Source: JAAXPZ01 sp965215705
GTDB lineage: Bacteria; Campylobacterota; Campylobacteria; Campylobacterales; Sulfurovaceae
Direction: 5' to 3'
Length of the DNA stretch: 64,000 bases
Assembly: GCA_965215705.1 (NCBI GenBank)
Contig: CBDCEE010000003.1
Coordinates: forward strand, 310,001 to 374,000
Positions 52,378 through 60,234 of the stretch are shown piece by piece; position 1 is the first letter of the stretch; every line of letters starts with the position of its first letter. Under the pieces are notes generated by a model. It did no database searches. It was not told the origin of the DNA and saw only the letters and a list, made by a program, of their open reading frames with translations. The position numbers and the translations under genes were made by a program.

Positions 52378-52457
52378 ATGCGCTCCTTTTTATAGTTACT
52401 AAAATAGCTCTTAGGGCTATTATACAGTAATTAAATTACCAAATAATGAAGCGCATA

Positions 52458-52486
52458 TTGACAAAAAGCGTTTATTGTACTACACT
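52458..52486 (+). promoter_or_regulatory. Promoter for leader ORF and YitT-like gene
   Basis: TTGACA (52458-52463), a 17-bp spacer and TACACT (52481-52486). Transcription would start about 26 bases before the 25-codon ORF. The nearest annotated gene on this strand begins 165 bp below. Confidence 0.6.
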
Positions 52487-52518
52487 TCTCTCTAACCTAA
52501 TACGATAAAGAGGATACC

Positions 52519-52596
52519 ATGAAATCAACACACGGTTTCAATCTACTGAGATTCCATCGCCTAACTTCACAAAATTCTGCCTACGCCCAGCACTAA
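52519..52596 (+). CDS. Putative 25-residue leader peptide upstream of YitT-like gene
   Basis: ATG at 52519, TAA at 52594-52596. AAGAGG lies about five bases before the ATG. The peptide runs MKSTHGFNLLRFHRL then TSQNSAYAQH; it is rich in His, Arg, Ser and Gln. A good promoter precedes it, and the next coding gene starts 55 bp after it. The arrangement suits a regulatory leader or a small protein. Function unknown and expression unproven. Confidence 0.45.
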   Translation: MKSTHGFNLLRFHRLTSQNSAYAQH

Positions 52597-52651
52597 CACC
52601 TCACGTCTACCTCATTTATATCTATTTTACTTTATACCTAAAGGATCAATC

Positions 52652-53491
52652 ATGGCAATACATGGTGAAATCAAACGTATGCTCTACATTTTTTCAGGCT
52701 CGCTACTTTTGGCACTGGGTGTGGTGCTCTTTTTTGTAGGCAATGATATCACGACCGGGGGATCTCCCGGTATGGCACTGCTGCTGCATCATATCACAGG
52801 CTACTCTATCGGAAGCATGCTGCTGCTGTTCAACCTGATTCTCCTTCTGATAGGGATGAAGTATCTAGGGAGAGGGTTTGCGGTGAGGACTGTCATAGCG
52901 ATCGTGTTGACGGCTTTTTTTATTGATTTTTTTACTCAGGTTATTCCCTTGCAGAGTGTGACAGGGGAGATGTTCCTGGCGACACTGTTTGGTGGGCTAG
53001 TGATCGGATTTGGGGTAGGGCTGATACTTCGTGGAGATGCCAGCGCCGGGGGCTCCACCATCATTGCCAAGATTGTTGCTGCCCATAGTGAGATCAAACC
53101 CTCTCAGGTGATCCTCGCTATAGATGCATTTATCGTGCTCACCTCGGTGTTTGTCTTTATCGATCTGGAGAGGGCACTCTGGAGTATCGTCAGTATCTAT
53201 GTCACAGCCAAAGCCATCGATCTCCTACTCAGCGGTAGACCCACCAAAAAGATCGTGCATCTGGTCACGACCAAGAGTCATCAGCTCAGTCGACAGATCA
53301 TTGACAAGCTGGGCTATCACGGCACGATCATAGAGGGTACAGGATTAAGAATAGAAAAGTCAAAAAGTATGATCTTCATCGTGGTAGAGCTCAACAAGCT
53401 AAGGGTATTGCGAGAGTTGGTCAGGGAGCATGACCCAGATGCCTTTATGGTGGTGATGGATGCTTCTGAGCTGCTGGGTAGAGGGAATTAA
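52652..53491 (+). CDS. YitT-family membrane protein (DUF161/DUF2179)
   Basis: 279 residues. The N-terminal two thirds hold about five membrane spans, with the family repeats NDITTGGSPGMALLLHH and RGDASAGGSTIIAKIV. The C-terminal part is a soluble DUF2179 domain (TTKSHQLSRQIIDKLGYHGTII, MIFIVVELNKLRVLRELV). YitT proteins are widespread and uncharacterised. A short ORF and a TTGACA promoter lie upstream, which is unusual for this family. Confidence 0.9.
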   Translation: MAIHGEIKRMLYIFSGSLLLALGVVLFFVGNDITTGGSPGMALLLHHITGYSIGSMLLLFNLILLLIGMKYLGRGFAVRTVIAIVLTAFFIDFFTQVIPLQSVTGEMFLATLFGGLVIGFGVGLILRGDASAGGSTIIAKIVAAHSEIKPSQVILAIDAFIVLTSVFVFIDLERALWSIVSIYVTAKAIDLLLSGRPTKKIVHLVTTKSHQLSRQIIDKLGYHGTIIEGTGLRIEKSKSMIFIVVELNKLRVLRELVREHDPDAFMVVMDASELLGRGN

Positions 53492-53498
53492 AGAGAGA

Positions 53499-53813
53499 CT
53501 AATATCTTCCAAACTGCCTTTCACAGGGGATTCCATCTCTATCTCCATCCATCTTTGGATTGGGGCAATGATCTAGAAAAAATTTAGCCTCTTCATAAGA
53601 ATTCATTTGACTACAGTGTTGTCGGCCATCACAATGAAAAGTGGGGAGAGGTTTGGTAACGGTATGTGTGATCGTCTTCTGCATAGGGTTTTTGTTATTT
53701 GTATTTATGGGGGTTACAGGTGTGCTACTGCTATAGTGTGGCTCAGGAATATAGTGGAGCCATTGATAGAATCCAAATCCTGCAATGACCAAGATAAGGA
53801 ATATTTTTTTCAT
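53499..53813 (-). CDS. Excalibur calcium-binding domain protein
   Basis: 104 residues. An N-terminal hydrophobic segment (IFLILVIAGFGFYQWL) is a signal or anchor. The C-terminal half (FHCDGRQHCSQMNSYEEAKFFLDHCP, then MDGDRDGIPCERQF) is an Excalibur domain, with the DxDxDGxxCE calcium-binding loop and paired cysteines. It should sit outside the inner membrane. A short proline/threonine linker separates the two. It follows yebC by four bases on the same strand. Confidence 0.9.
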   Translation of the reverse strand: MKKIFLILVIAGFGFYQWLHYIPEPHYSSSTPVTPINTNNKNPMQKTITHTVTKPLPTFHCDGRQHCSQMNSYEEAKFFLDHCPNPKMDGDRDGIPCERQFGRY

Positions 53814-53817
53814 TTAC

Positions 53818-54555
53818 TTAACTGATATTGGTAAAGACTGTCTGGACATCTTCGTCCTCTTCGAGCTTGTCTATCAGAGAGTCTACCTCTTCGAGTTGTG
53901 TGTCAGTGAGCTCTATAGGGGTGTTGGCGATGTACTCTAGTGTGGATTTTTTGGGCTCTATGTTTCGCTCTTCAAAGGCTTTGATCATCTCACCAAAGGA
54001 GGTGAACTCTGCATAGATACGTAGTATAGGCTTGTCATCTTCATTTTCTTGGGGCTCTACATCCTCTTCGATTTCTTCAAGTCCGTAGTCGATCAGATCC
54101 AGCTCCAATTCCTCAACATCCAATGCTTCTGTTTTGTCGATGACAAAGACAGCTTTTCGGGTAAACATGAAGTTGAGTGAGCCGGTGGGCAGCATCTCAC
54201 CACCATTGCGTGTAAGGATCGCTTTGACATTGGCAACAGTTCGGGTGTTGTTATCTGAAGCACACTCGACGATCATCTGCACGCCATGATGGGCTTTGAC
54301 ATCATAGGTGATCTCTTTGATATCGGCGGCATCTTTGGCTGAGGCACGCTTGATCGCTGCATCGATGTTGTCTTTGGGCATATTTTGTGCTTTGGCATTG
54401 AGGATCGCTGTACGGAGCTTGGGGTTCATATCGGGATCTTGTCCACCATCTTTGGCTGCCATAGTGATGATCTTTCCCAGTTTTGGGAATAGACGGGACA
54501 TCGTGCCCCATCGCTTCATTTTTGCTGCTTTACGGTACTCAAACGCTCTACCCAT
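53818..54555 (-). CDS. yebC: YebC/PmpR-family transcriptional/translation factor
   Basis: 245 residues, normal length. It begins MGRAFEYRKAAKMKRWGTMSRLFPKLGKII. RNGGEMLPTGSLNFMFTRKAVFVID and TPIELTDTQLEEVDSLIDKLEEDEDVQTVFTNI are conserved. The family was described as DNA-binding regulators, and members are also implicated in easing ribosome stalling. It diverges from the IscU-like gene across a 92-bp gap. Confidence 0.95.
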   Translation of the reverse strand: MGRAFEYRKAAKMKRWGTMSRLFPKLGKIITMAAKDGGQDPDMNPKLRTAILNAKAQNMPKDNIDAAIKRASAKDAADIKEITYDVKAHHGVQMIVECASDNNTRTVANVKAILTRNGGEMLPTGSLNFMFTRKAVFVIDKTEALDVEELELDLIDYGLEEIEEDVEPQENEDDKPILRIYAEFTSFGEMIKAFEERNIEPKKSTLEYIANTPIELTDTQLEEVDSLIDKLEEDEDVQTVFTNIS

Positions 54556-54587
54556 CTCATGATCCTTAAACTGTTTTATTGATTTGA

Positions 54588-54620
54588 ATTATACTCTAAT
54601 GGGCTTATTTTTGGTATAAT
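54588..54620. promoter_or_regulatory. Divergent -10 elements, yebC and IscU-like operon
   Basis: TATAAT on the plus strand is at 54615-54620 and on the minus strand at 54588-54593. The matching -35 hexamers are weak on both sides. Confidence 0.4.
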
Positions 54621-54647
54621 TCAATAAAATTTAAAATAAGGCTTCGT

Positions 54648-55094
54648 ATGACAGAAGTAGATGCAGAGCTGATCGCACATATGTCTGACCCCAAAAACTA
54701 CGGTGTGTTGGAGAATGCAGATGCGATTGGAATCGGTGAGAACCCTGAAAATGGAGAAAAGGTGATTATTCACCTCAGAGTAACAGAGCAGGGTGACGAA
54801 CCCCAGATAGAAGACATAAAATTTCAGGCGATAGGTTGTATGACCACGGTAGTAGCGGGCTCTGTCATCACGCAGGAGGCGAAAGGGATAGGGTTCCCCC
54901 GAGCGGAAGAGCTAATCGCTGTGACGCTGGGGATGCTGGAGCAGGTCCCTCCTGAGGATGCTGCCTGTTCTGAGATGGTCGCACTCTCTCTGCAGGCAGC
55001 GATGGATAGCTATATAGGTAAGCAGAAAGATCCTGACTTCGGTACCATTACGTATAAGATCGAGAACAGTTGTACCCCAAAGGAGCAGGTATGA
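54648..55094 (+). CDS. IscU/NifU-like iron-sulfur scaffold, first cysteine absent
   Basis: 148 residues of the NifU N-terminal/IscU fold. Cys64 (FQAIGCMTTVVAGSVIT) and Cys107 (EDAACSEMVALSLQ) match two of the three scaffold ligands. The first, normally in a CGD motif, is replaced by NGE at residues 35-37. A Cys142 near the C-terminus might compensate. It may be a carrier or degenerate scaffold rather than a primary IscU. Its TGA overlaps the next gene's ATG (ATGA), so they are translationally coupled. Confidence 0.85.
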   Translation: MTEVDAELIAHMSDPKNYGVLENADAIGIGENPENGEKVIIHLRVTEQGDEPQIEDIKFQAIGCMTTVVAGSVITQEAKGIGFPRAEELIAVTLGMLEQVPPEDAACSEMVALSLQAAMDSYIGKQKDPDFGTITYKIENSCTPKEQV

Positions 55095-55927
55095 AAAACC
55101 TACTGATCAAAACCCATGAACTATGGCTGGAGCTTTTGATGGCTGGCTTTATGAGTCGCACAGAGAACAGAGGAAAGCTGTATGACTTTTCCAATATTGT
55201 CTTTCGTCATTTTACCTGGCTGGAGCACCATCTGATCGCAGAGGGAGAATCCTATGATTATGATAGAGATACGATTCCTGTCAAAGTAGAAAAACTCAGT
55301 ATTATATTGAATAATATTAACAGGAGAATATCTGAACTAGACCTCCAAATAATCAGCTGTCCGGATAAAGACCTGACAAAGCGTATCAACAGCGACCTCA
55401 ACTACATCAAAGCCACACTTTCCAAGATGCCGGATGAAGAAGTCATTGCCTTTGATACCTCCAGAACACTGCATGGCATTACACTAACGCAAGAGGCAAC
55501 GGATGCTTTGACTCTGTTCCTCTTTGAGGAGAGTTACAAAGAGTATGAGCTGATCATGATCTATAATTACCTTCAGGCACACAGCGATGATGCCTTCCTC
55601 AACAGGATATTTCAGATCATGATCGATGAGAGCAACTTCCACTTGCGTAGCTTTGGACAGATGATGAGTGAGATGGGGATACTGGGCGTACCCAGAGTGA
55701 TCCACAAGAGTCTCTATCAGATCGAAGATGTCAAACAGTTCCTCCGGGACGGTATCGAGGAGGAGATCGCAGCCAAAGAGATGTGTAAAGAGCTCTCCGA
55801 TGCTGTAGCCAAGGATAGCAAGGAGCTGGCAGCATTCTTTGATTTTATCAACTATCAGGAGGATTATCATATCTCACTCATGACAGATGCACTGGTATAC
55901 TACGAAGGGCAGGAAAACCATGGCTAG
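55091..55927 (+). CDS. Ferritin-like helical protein of unknown function
   Basis: 278 residues from the ATG at 55091, which has AAAGGAG upstream. The C-terminal half has ferritin-like or haemerythrin-like metal ligand patterns: FRHFTWLEHHLIAEGE, YKEYELIMIYNYLQAHS, MIDESNFHLRSFGQMM and NYQEDYHISLMTDAL. Repeated E-x2-H spacing suggests a di-iron four-helix bundle. Coupled to the IscU-like gene, it may handle iron for cluster assembly or repair (inference). It overlaps psd by 8 bp. Confidence 0.65.
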   Translation: MKNLLIKTHELWLELLMAGFMSRTENRGKLYDFSNIVFRHFTWLEHHLIAEGESYDYDRDTIPVKVEKLSIILNNINRRISELDLQIISCPDKDLTKRINSDLNYIKATLSKMPDEEVIAFDTSRTLHGITLTQEATDALTLFLFEESYKEYELIMIYNYLQAHSDDAFLNRIFQIMIDESNFHLRSFGQMMSEMGILGVPRVIHKSLYQIEDVKQFLRDGIEEEIAAKEMCKELSDAVAKDSKELAAFFDFINYQEDYHISLMTDALVYYEGQENHG

Positions 55928-56744
55928 ACACTATAGTTCAGTGATATCGAGTATTTTTGGTGCATTTGCAGGTAAGGAATTCTCTCCCAAGGTACAGGGC
56001 TTTATCAACAAAAGCTATGTCAAGTTGATGAAACTGGATATGAGTCAGTTTGAGAGTCCTGAGCATTACCCCTCGCTCAATGCACTTTTTACCAGAGCTT
56101 TCAAGTTCACTCCCAAGCAGCCGTTGGAAGCAGGGCAGATTATCTCTCCTTGTGATGCACTGGTGACAGAGGTGGGCAGTATAGAGGACAGTATGGCAAT
56201 GCAGATCAAGGGGATGACCTATGATCTGGCAGCACTGCTCAGTGGTAGATATGCCAAAGATATCGCACTACTGGAGGGTGGCGCGTATATCAACCTCTAT
56301 CTCTCACCCAGAGACTATCATCGCTACCATATGCCTTTTGATCTGGAGGTGCTGAGTCTACTACATATCCCCGGCAAACTCTATCCGGTCAATATGCCGC
56401 TGCTACGGAACAAGCTCAATCTTTTTATCGAAAATGAGCGTGTGGTGATAGAGTGTCGTGACAGTGAGGGAGCCAAGCACTATCTCGTACTGGTGGGTGC
56501 ACTCAATGTCGGCAAGATGGTCGTAACCTTTGAGGAGCGACTCAAGACCAATGCCTGTGCCAAGGAGCGTAGCTACTATCACTATGAGAAACCGATCAAG
56601 CTACAGATCGGAGAGCTTTTTGGCTGGTTTGAGATGGGATCAACGATCCTGATGTTCAGCGAGAAAGAGAGAGTGGCGTATCATGTGCCTGTGAACAAGA
56701 AGGTCTCTTTCGGTGAGCCTATCGGAAAGTTCGTAGGCTCATGA
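55920..56744 (+). CDS. psd: Phosphatidylserine decarboxylase
   Basis: 274 residues from the ATG at 55920. The proenzyme is cleaved at the GST motif in WFEMGSTILMF to give the pyruvoyl group on Ser241. LSPRDYHRYHMPFD with the catalytic histidine, and INLYLSP, are also conserved. It makes phosphatidylethanolamine, the headgroup donor for EptA-type transferases such as the one at 41391-42920. An in-frame codon upstream at 55887 is unlikely because it lies well inside the previous gene. Confidence 0.96.
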   Translation: MARHYSSVISSIFGAFAGKEFSPKVQGFINKSYVKLMKLDMSQFESPEHYPSLNALFTRAFKFTPKQPLEAGQIISPCDALVTEVGSIEDSMAMQIKGMTYDLAALLSGRYAKDIALLEGGAYINLYLSPRDYHRYHMPFDLEVLSLLHIPGKLYPVNMPLLRNKLNLFIENERVVIECRDSEGAKHYLVLVGALNVGKMVVTFEERLKTNACAKERSYYHYEKPIKLQIGELFGWFEMGSTILMFSEKERVAYHVPVNKKVSFGEPIGKFVGS

Positions 56745-57376
56745 AAAAGTCTCTGGTGATCTTCGATATGGACGGGACGCTGATCGACAGTTCCCGTACC
56801 ATCGCCAACTCTATCAATCATGTCCGCCACAATATGGATCTGCCACCCATGACCCATGAGCAGATCATTTCCAAGGTCAATGACCATAGCATCAGCCCTG
56901 CAGAGTACTTCTATGAGGTAGAGAAGTTCGAGCCGCTCCATGAGAAATGGTTCAATGAATACTATACCCAGAACCATGCCACTGAGCTGGCACTCTATCC
57001 TGGTATCTATGCCCTTTTGGAATGGCTTCAGCGCAGGGGAGCCAAAGTAGCGTTAGCGACCAATGCCTACCGTATCTCTACACTGGAGTCCTTGAGACAC
57101 TTTGGTATCGAGCAGTTTTTTGATGTGGTTGCCTGTAATGATGATGTCCATACCGGAAAACCGGCGCCTGATATGCTCTACAAGATACTGCTGGAGCTAG
57201 ACAAGACCAATGAAGAGGCGATCTTTGTCGGTGACGGTCCCAGAGATGAGGATGCAGCAGAAGCAGCTGCTATGGACTATCTGATGGTGAACTGGGGCTT
57301 CACCGAGCACGGCAGAGACAAGTCTGTGATCGGAAGCGTGGCGGAACTGAAGGAGCAATTTGTAAAAATACTGTAG
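56741..57376 (+). CDS. HAD-superfamily phosphatase (phosphoglycolate phosphatase-like)
   Basis: 211 residues. Motif I IFDMDGTLIDSS, motif II VALATNAYRIS, motif III with TGKPAPDML, and motif IV IFVGDGPRDEDAA. The helical cap is of the Gph/beta-PGM type. The exact substrate is not readable. It overlaps psd by 4 bp (ATGA) and closes the operon that began with the IscU-like gene. Confidence 0.9.
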   Translation: MKKSLVIFDMDGTLIDSSRTIANSINHVRHNMDLPPMTHEQIISKVNDHSISPAEYFYEVEKFEPLHEKWFNEYYTQNHATELALYPGIYALLEWLQRRGAKVALATNAYRISTLESLRHFGIEQFFDVVACNDDVHTGKPAPDMLYKILLELDKTNEEAIFVGDGPRDEDAAEAAAMDYLMVNWGFTEHGRDKSVIGSVAELKEQFVKIL

Positions 57377-57427
57377 TGTATAGCGCTGCATGAATAGCAA
57401 TATTGTTCTATCCTTTACATTATAAAT

Positions 57428-58243
57428 ATGCTACAATATTTTATGAAACTAGAGAGCCTCAAAGATACCTTTTTTGAAAATGTATCTAAAACAGATAAAA
57501 GCTTTACCAAACATTTCCATGAAACCTATACCGTAGGGGTGACCCATGGTGGGGTGTTTAAGTCCAACGTCTTAGGTGAAGTGGATTACTCTTATGGTCA
57601 CTCTACCCGTATCATTAATCCGGGAGAAGTACATGGTGGAGATTCAGATACCTGGCAGTACACAAACTTTTATCCTTCTGTAGCACTGATGAGTGAAATC
57701 TATGGGCAGATCTTTGGAGAGAGGAATATGCCTCTATTTACAGAGCATATTATTGAGGATACACAGCTTTATAGCCTTTTGTTTAGGCTTTTTGTCTCTG
57801 TCTATCAGGATGCAGAAGCCATGATCATAGAGAGTCAGCTTATTGAGACACTCTCTTATCTCATCCAACACTACACCCACCATACCAAGCCCCACGATAC
57901 AGCACTTTACGATACTACTATTGTCAAGCGTAGCGTAGAGATGATCCATGATATGCTTGACAGCAACCTCTCCCTGGAGATGCTGGCAGGCAATGTGGGG
58001 CTAAGCAAATATCATTTTCTGCGTACTTTTAAGCAACATACCGGCATTACGCCTCACCACTTCATCATAACCCAACGCATTCATAGAGCAACCCAGGGTA
58101 TTATATCTGGTGACCGTATCTCTGAGGCTAGTATTGCAGCAGGATTTAGCGACCAGTCGCACTTCACAAGACATTTCAAACGAATGTATGGCTATACCCC
58201 ACAACATCTACTCAAAAGTAGCAATATCATTCTATACAAATAA
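57428..58243 (+). CDS. AraC-family transcriptional regulator
   Basis: 271 residues. The N-terminal half is a cupin-type sensing domain (KHFHETYTVGVTHGGVF, INPGEVHGGDSDTWQYTNFYP). The C-terminal double helix-turn-helix has LSLEMLAGNVGLSKYHFLRTFKQHTGITPHHFI and ISEASIAAGFSDQSHFTRHFKRMYGYTPQHL. A second start at MKLESLKD (57443) is possible. The next two genes on the strand are an AhpD-like protein and an EamA exporter; it probably regulates them. Confidence 0.94.
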   Translation: MLQYFMKLESLKDTFFENVSKTDKSFTKHFHETYTVGVTHGGVFKSNVLGEVDYSYGHSTRIINPGEVHGGDSDTWQYTNFYPSVALMSEIYGQIFGERNMPLFTEHIIEDTQLYSLLFRLFVSVYQDAEAMIIESQLIETLSYLIQHYTHHTKPHDTALYDTTIVKRSVEMIHDMLDSNLSLEMLAGNVGLSKYHFLRTFKQHTGITPHHFIITQRIHRATQGIISGDRISEASIAAGFSDQSHFTRHFKRMYGYTPQHLLKSSNIILYK

Positions 58244-58290
58244 TGGCACTTTAGGTTATACTTCTGTAAAAATACCAAAGGATCCAGATC

Positions 58291-58833
58291 ATGCAAACAG
58301 ATTTTACTATGTACGGCAGTCCTATCGCCCCTGAAAATGCCACAGGGAGACTCAAGGAAGTCTATACAGAGCTTCAAGAGATCCTGGGTGGTATCATGCC
58401 ACATGTGCAGATACATGCGACCCATGCACTGGAGGATATGAAGTGCTTTACTGATCCTATGAAGCTCTCACGCAACCATCCCGAGGTGCCTCTACTCTGG
58501 TTTGCTCTTATGCGGCTTTATGTAGCTAGAAAGGACAACTATCCCTACTGTATCGCACTCAATACTATGATGTTAGAGAATAATGGTATCGATGTAGAGC
58601 AGATAGAAGCCTATATCGAAGATATCGACCAAGTACCACTGGATGAAAAGCTGACGCTACTCCTCAAAAAAGTGATCAAAAGTATCTATGATTCTCACCA
58701 TTTCACCCAAGAGGATTTTGATACGCTCTATCAGGCTGGGTATTCTGATAAGACAATTTATAAAATGATCACATACTGTACAAACTTTTCTGGTATTGCC
58801 AAACGGCTCAATACCTATCTGGTGAAAGTGTAA
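58291..58833 (+). CDS. AhpD-like / carboxymuconolactone-decarboxylase superfamily protein
   Basis: 180 residues. It has the helical AhpD shape, with ALMRLYVARKDNYPYCIALNTMML at the position of the CxxC-x3-H peroxidase motif. Only one of the two cysteines remains, so typical alkylhydroperoxidase chemistry is doubtful. A C-terminal helical region (GYSDKTIYKMITYCTNFSGIAKRLN) holds the only other cysteine. Function unknown. It lies between the AraC regulator and the EamA transporter. Confidence 0.65.
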   Translation: MQTDFTMYGSPIAPENATGRLKEVYTELQEILGGIMPHVQIHATHALEDMKCFTDPMKLSRNHPEVPLLWFALMRLYVARKDNYPYCIALNTMMLENNGIDVEQIEAYIEDIDQVPLDEKLTLLLKKVIKSIYDSHHFTQEDFDTLYQAGYSDKTIYKMITYCTNFSGIAKRLNTYLVKV

Positions 58834-58834
58834 A

Positions 58835-59719
58835 ATGCAGACCAAAAGCAATAATTTTTTCTATTTTCTTATGCTGCTAGCAATGATCGGCTGGGGAATG
58901 TCCTGGGTGAGTGTGAAGATACTGGGCAGATATATCGATGAGTATGAGATGATACTCTTTCGCTTTGGTATCACGGCAGTGACCATGATACCGATCATTA
59001 TACGTATGAAGCACTCCTTTAAGATCACAGTCAGAGAGTTTTGGATTGTGCTGTTGGCATCCCTAAGTTTCTTTGCGTATATGAAGTACTTTTTTCTCGG
59101 AGTCAAGCTGGGTACAGCTTCACTTGGTGGTGCTTTTGTAACGACGATGATACCGATCATGACCTTCGTCCTGCTGGCACTCATGGGAGCCAGGAAAGTG
59201 ACCCAAAGAGAGCTCGGAGCATTGGTGCTGGGTGGTGTAGGGGTGATGACGATCCTGGGTGTCTGGAACAAAACACTCTCTGAAATTCTGGTTATTCACA
59301 ACCTCTACTTCGTGTTGGCTGCCTTTCTCTGGGCAGTGTTGACGATCATTAGCTCCAAGAACCGTACGCTTTCGGTACTGGTCTTTACTTTTTACCTCTA
59401 TGTGATCACTGTCACACTGGATCTGCTCTTCTTTGTGGATCTGCCTGCTATCGATATAGCATCCTTTGACAGCACCTTCTGGCTGCATATGGGACTGATC
59501 TCACTACTTTCGACCACATTTGCCAATACGGTCTACTTTATCGGGATAGAGAAGCTGGGTGCAGGTGAAGTGAGTAGCTTTGTCTTTCTGGTGCCATTTG
59601 CGGCGATCGGACTCAGTATCCCCTTCCTCGGAGAAGAGATCAGTACTTGGATGATTGTAGGTACGGTGATGACGCTGTTAGCGGTGAAGATCTTAAATAA
59701 TATAAAGTTTGGGAAATAA
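58835..59719 (+). CDS. EamA/DMT-family transporter
   Basis: 294 residues with ten membrane spans in two EamA repeats. The first begins LMLLAMIGWGMSWVSVKILG, and the second has NLYFVLAAFLWAVLTIISSKN. A conserved SSFVFLVPFAAIGLSIPFLGE closes the second. Family members export amino acids or metabolites. It starts one base after the AhpD-like gene's stop, so it is probably regulated with it by the AraC protein. Confidence 0.93.
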   Translation: MQTKSNNFFYFLMLLAMIGWGMSWVSVKILGRYIDEYEMILFRFGITAVTMIPIIIRMKHSFKITVREFWIVLLASLSFFAYMKYFFLGVKLGTASLGGAFVTTMIPIMTFVLLALMGARKVTQRELGALVLGGVGVMTILGVWNKTLSEILVIHNLYFVLAAFLWAVLTIISSKNRTLSVLVFTFYLYVITVTLDLLFFVDLPAIDIASFDSTFWLHMGLISLLSTTFANTVYFIGIEKLGAGEVSSFVFLVPFAAIGLSIPFLGEEISTWMIVGTVMTLLAVKILNNIKFGK

Positions 59720-59738
59720 GGGAAAGTGATGTGGGAGT

Positions 59739-59760
59739 AGGGTGTGCCGTAGCACGCCCT
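59739..59760. terminator. Hairpin between convergent EamA and csp genes
   Basis: AGGGTGTGC (59739-59747) pairs with GCACGCCCT (59752-59760) around CGTA, with one G-T. Preceded by GT, it is a sequence variant of the GTAGGGTGCGT palindrome family. Confidence 0.55.
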
Positions 59761-59769
59761 GGGTAGAAC

Positions 59770-59988
59770 TTAGAGAGGTGTTACATTTTCAGCTTGTGGG
59801 CCTTTTTGACCTTCACCGATCTCAAAGCTTACTGCTTGACCTTCTGCGAGTGATACACGACCACCGTCTGGGTTGTTTACTTGTCTGAAGTGAACGAATA
59901 CATCACTACCACCATTATCAGGTTGGACGAATCCATAACCTTTCTCATCATTGAACCATTTTACTGTTCCAGTTACTACTTCTGCCAT
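59770..59988 (-). CDS. Cold-shock domain protein
   Basis: 72 residues. RNA-binding motifs KGYGFVQP (RNP1) and VFVHF (RNP2) are present in a full CspA-like beta-barrel. It begins MAEVVTGTVKWFNDE. Such proteins melt RNA structure and act as RNA chaperones, not always under cold control. AAAAGG lies before the ATG, and a TTGACT promoter is about 25 bases further up, so the leader is short, unlike the long leaders of cold-induced cspA. Confidence 0.96.
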   Translation of the reverse strand: MAEVVTGTVKWFNDEKGYGFVQPDNGGSDVFVHFRQVNNPDGGRVSLAEGQAVSFEIGEGQKGPQAENVTPL

Positions 59989-60005
59989 TGTATAGCCTTT
60001 TTTAA

Positions 60006-60035
60006 ATTAAATCACTTTCTAAAAAGTGGAGTCAA
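60006..60035 (-). promoter_or_regulatory. csp promoter
   Basis: Minus strand: -35 TTGACT (60030-60035), an 18-bp spacer, -10 TTTAAT (60006-60011). It places the start of transcription about 12 bases before the csp start codon. The rest of 59989-60185 shows nothing I can name. Confidence 0.5.
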
Positions 60036-60185
60036 AATAGGGGGAGTCTTCAGGGGTCGAGCGGATAGAACAGAAGTTCGGTTACACTTTTCACACTAAA
60101 GATGAACTCTAGCCTCATCTTTCATCACGGTTATTATAGCTATATATTATGGAGATAACCTGAATCAACCAAAATTTTATCCAAT

Positions 60186-60215
60186 TTGACTATACTTTTG
60201 GAAAATATATATAAA
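60186..60215 (+). promoter_or_regulatory. hisG promoter
   Basis: -35 TTGACT (60186-60191), an 18-bp spacer, -10 TATAAA (60210-60215), followed closely by the GAGAGGAAA ribosome-binding region. Confidence 0.55.
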
Positions 60216-60234
60216 ATATAGAGAGGAAATAGAG

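Noticed and set aside
52378..52651. A riboswitch upstream of the YitT-like gene
   Set aside because: No match to conserved cores of known riboswitch classes; the region is better explained by a promoter and short ORF.
59989..60234. A long cold-shock leader for the csp gene
   Set aside because: A reasonable TTGACT promoter gives a leader of only about 12 bases, so there is no reason to assume the long structured leader of E. coli cspA.
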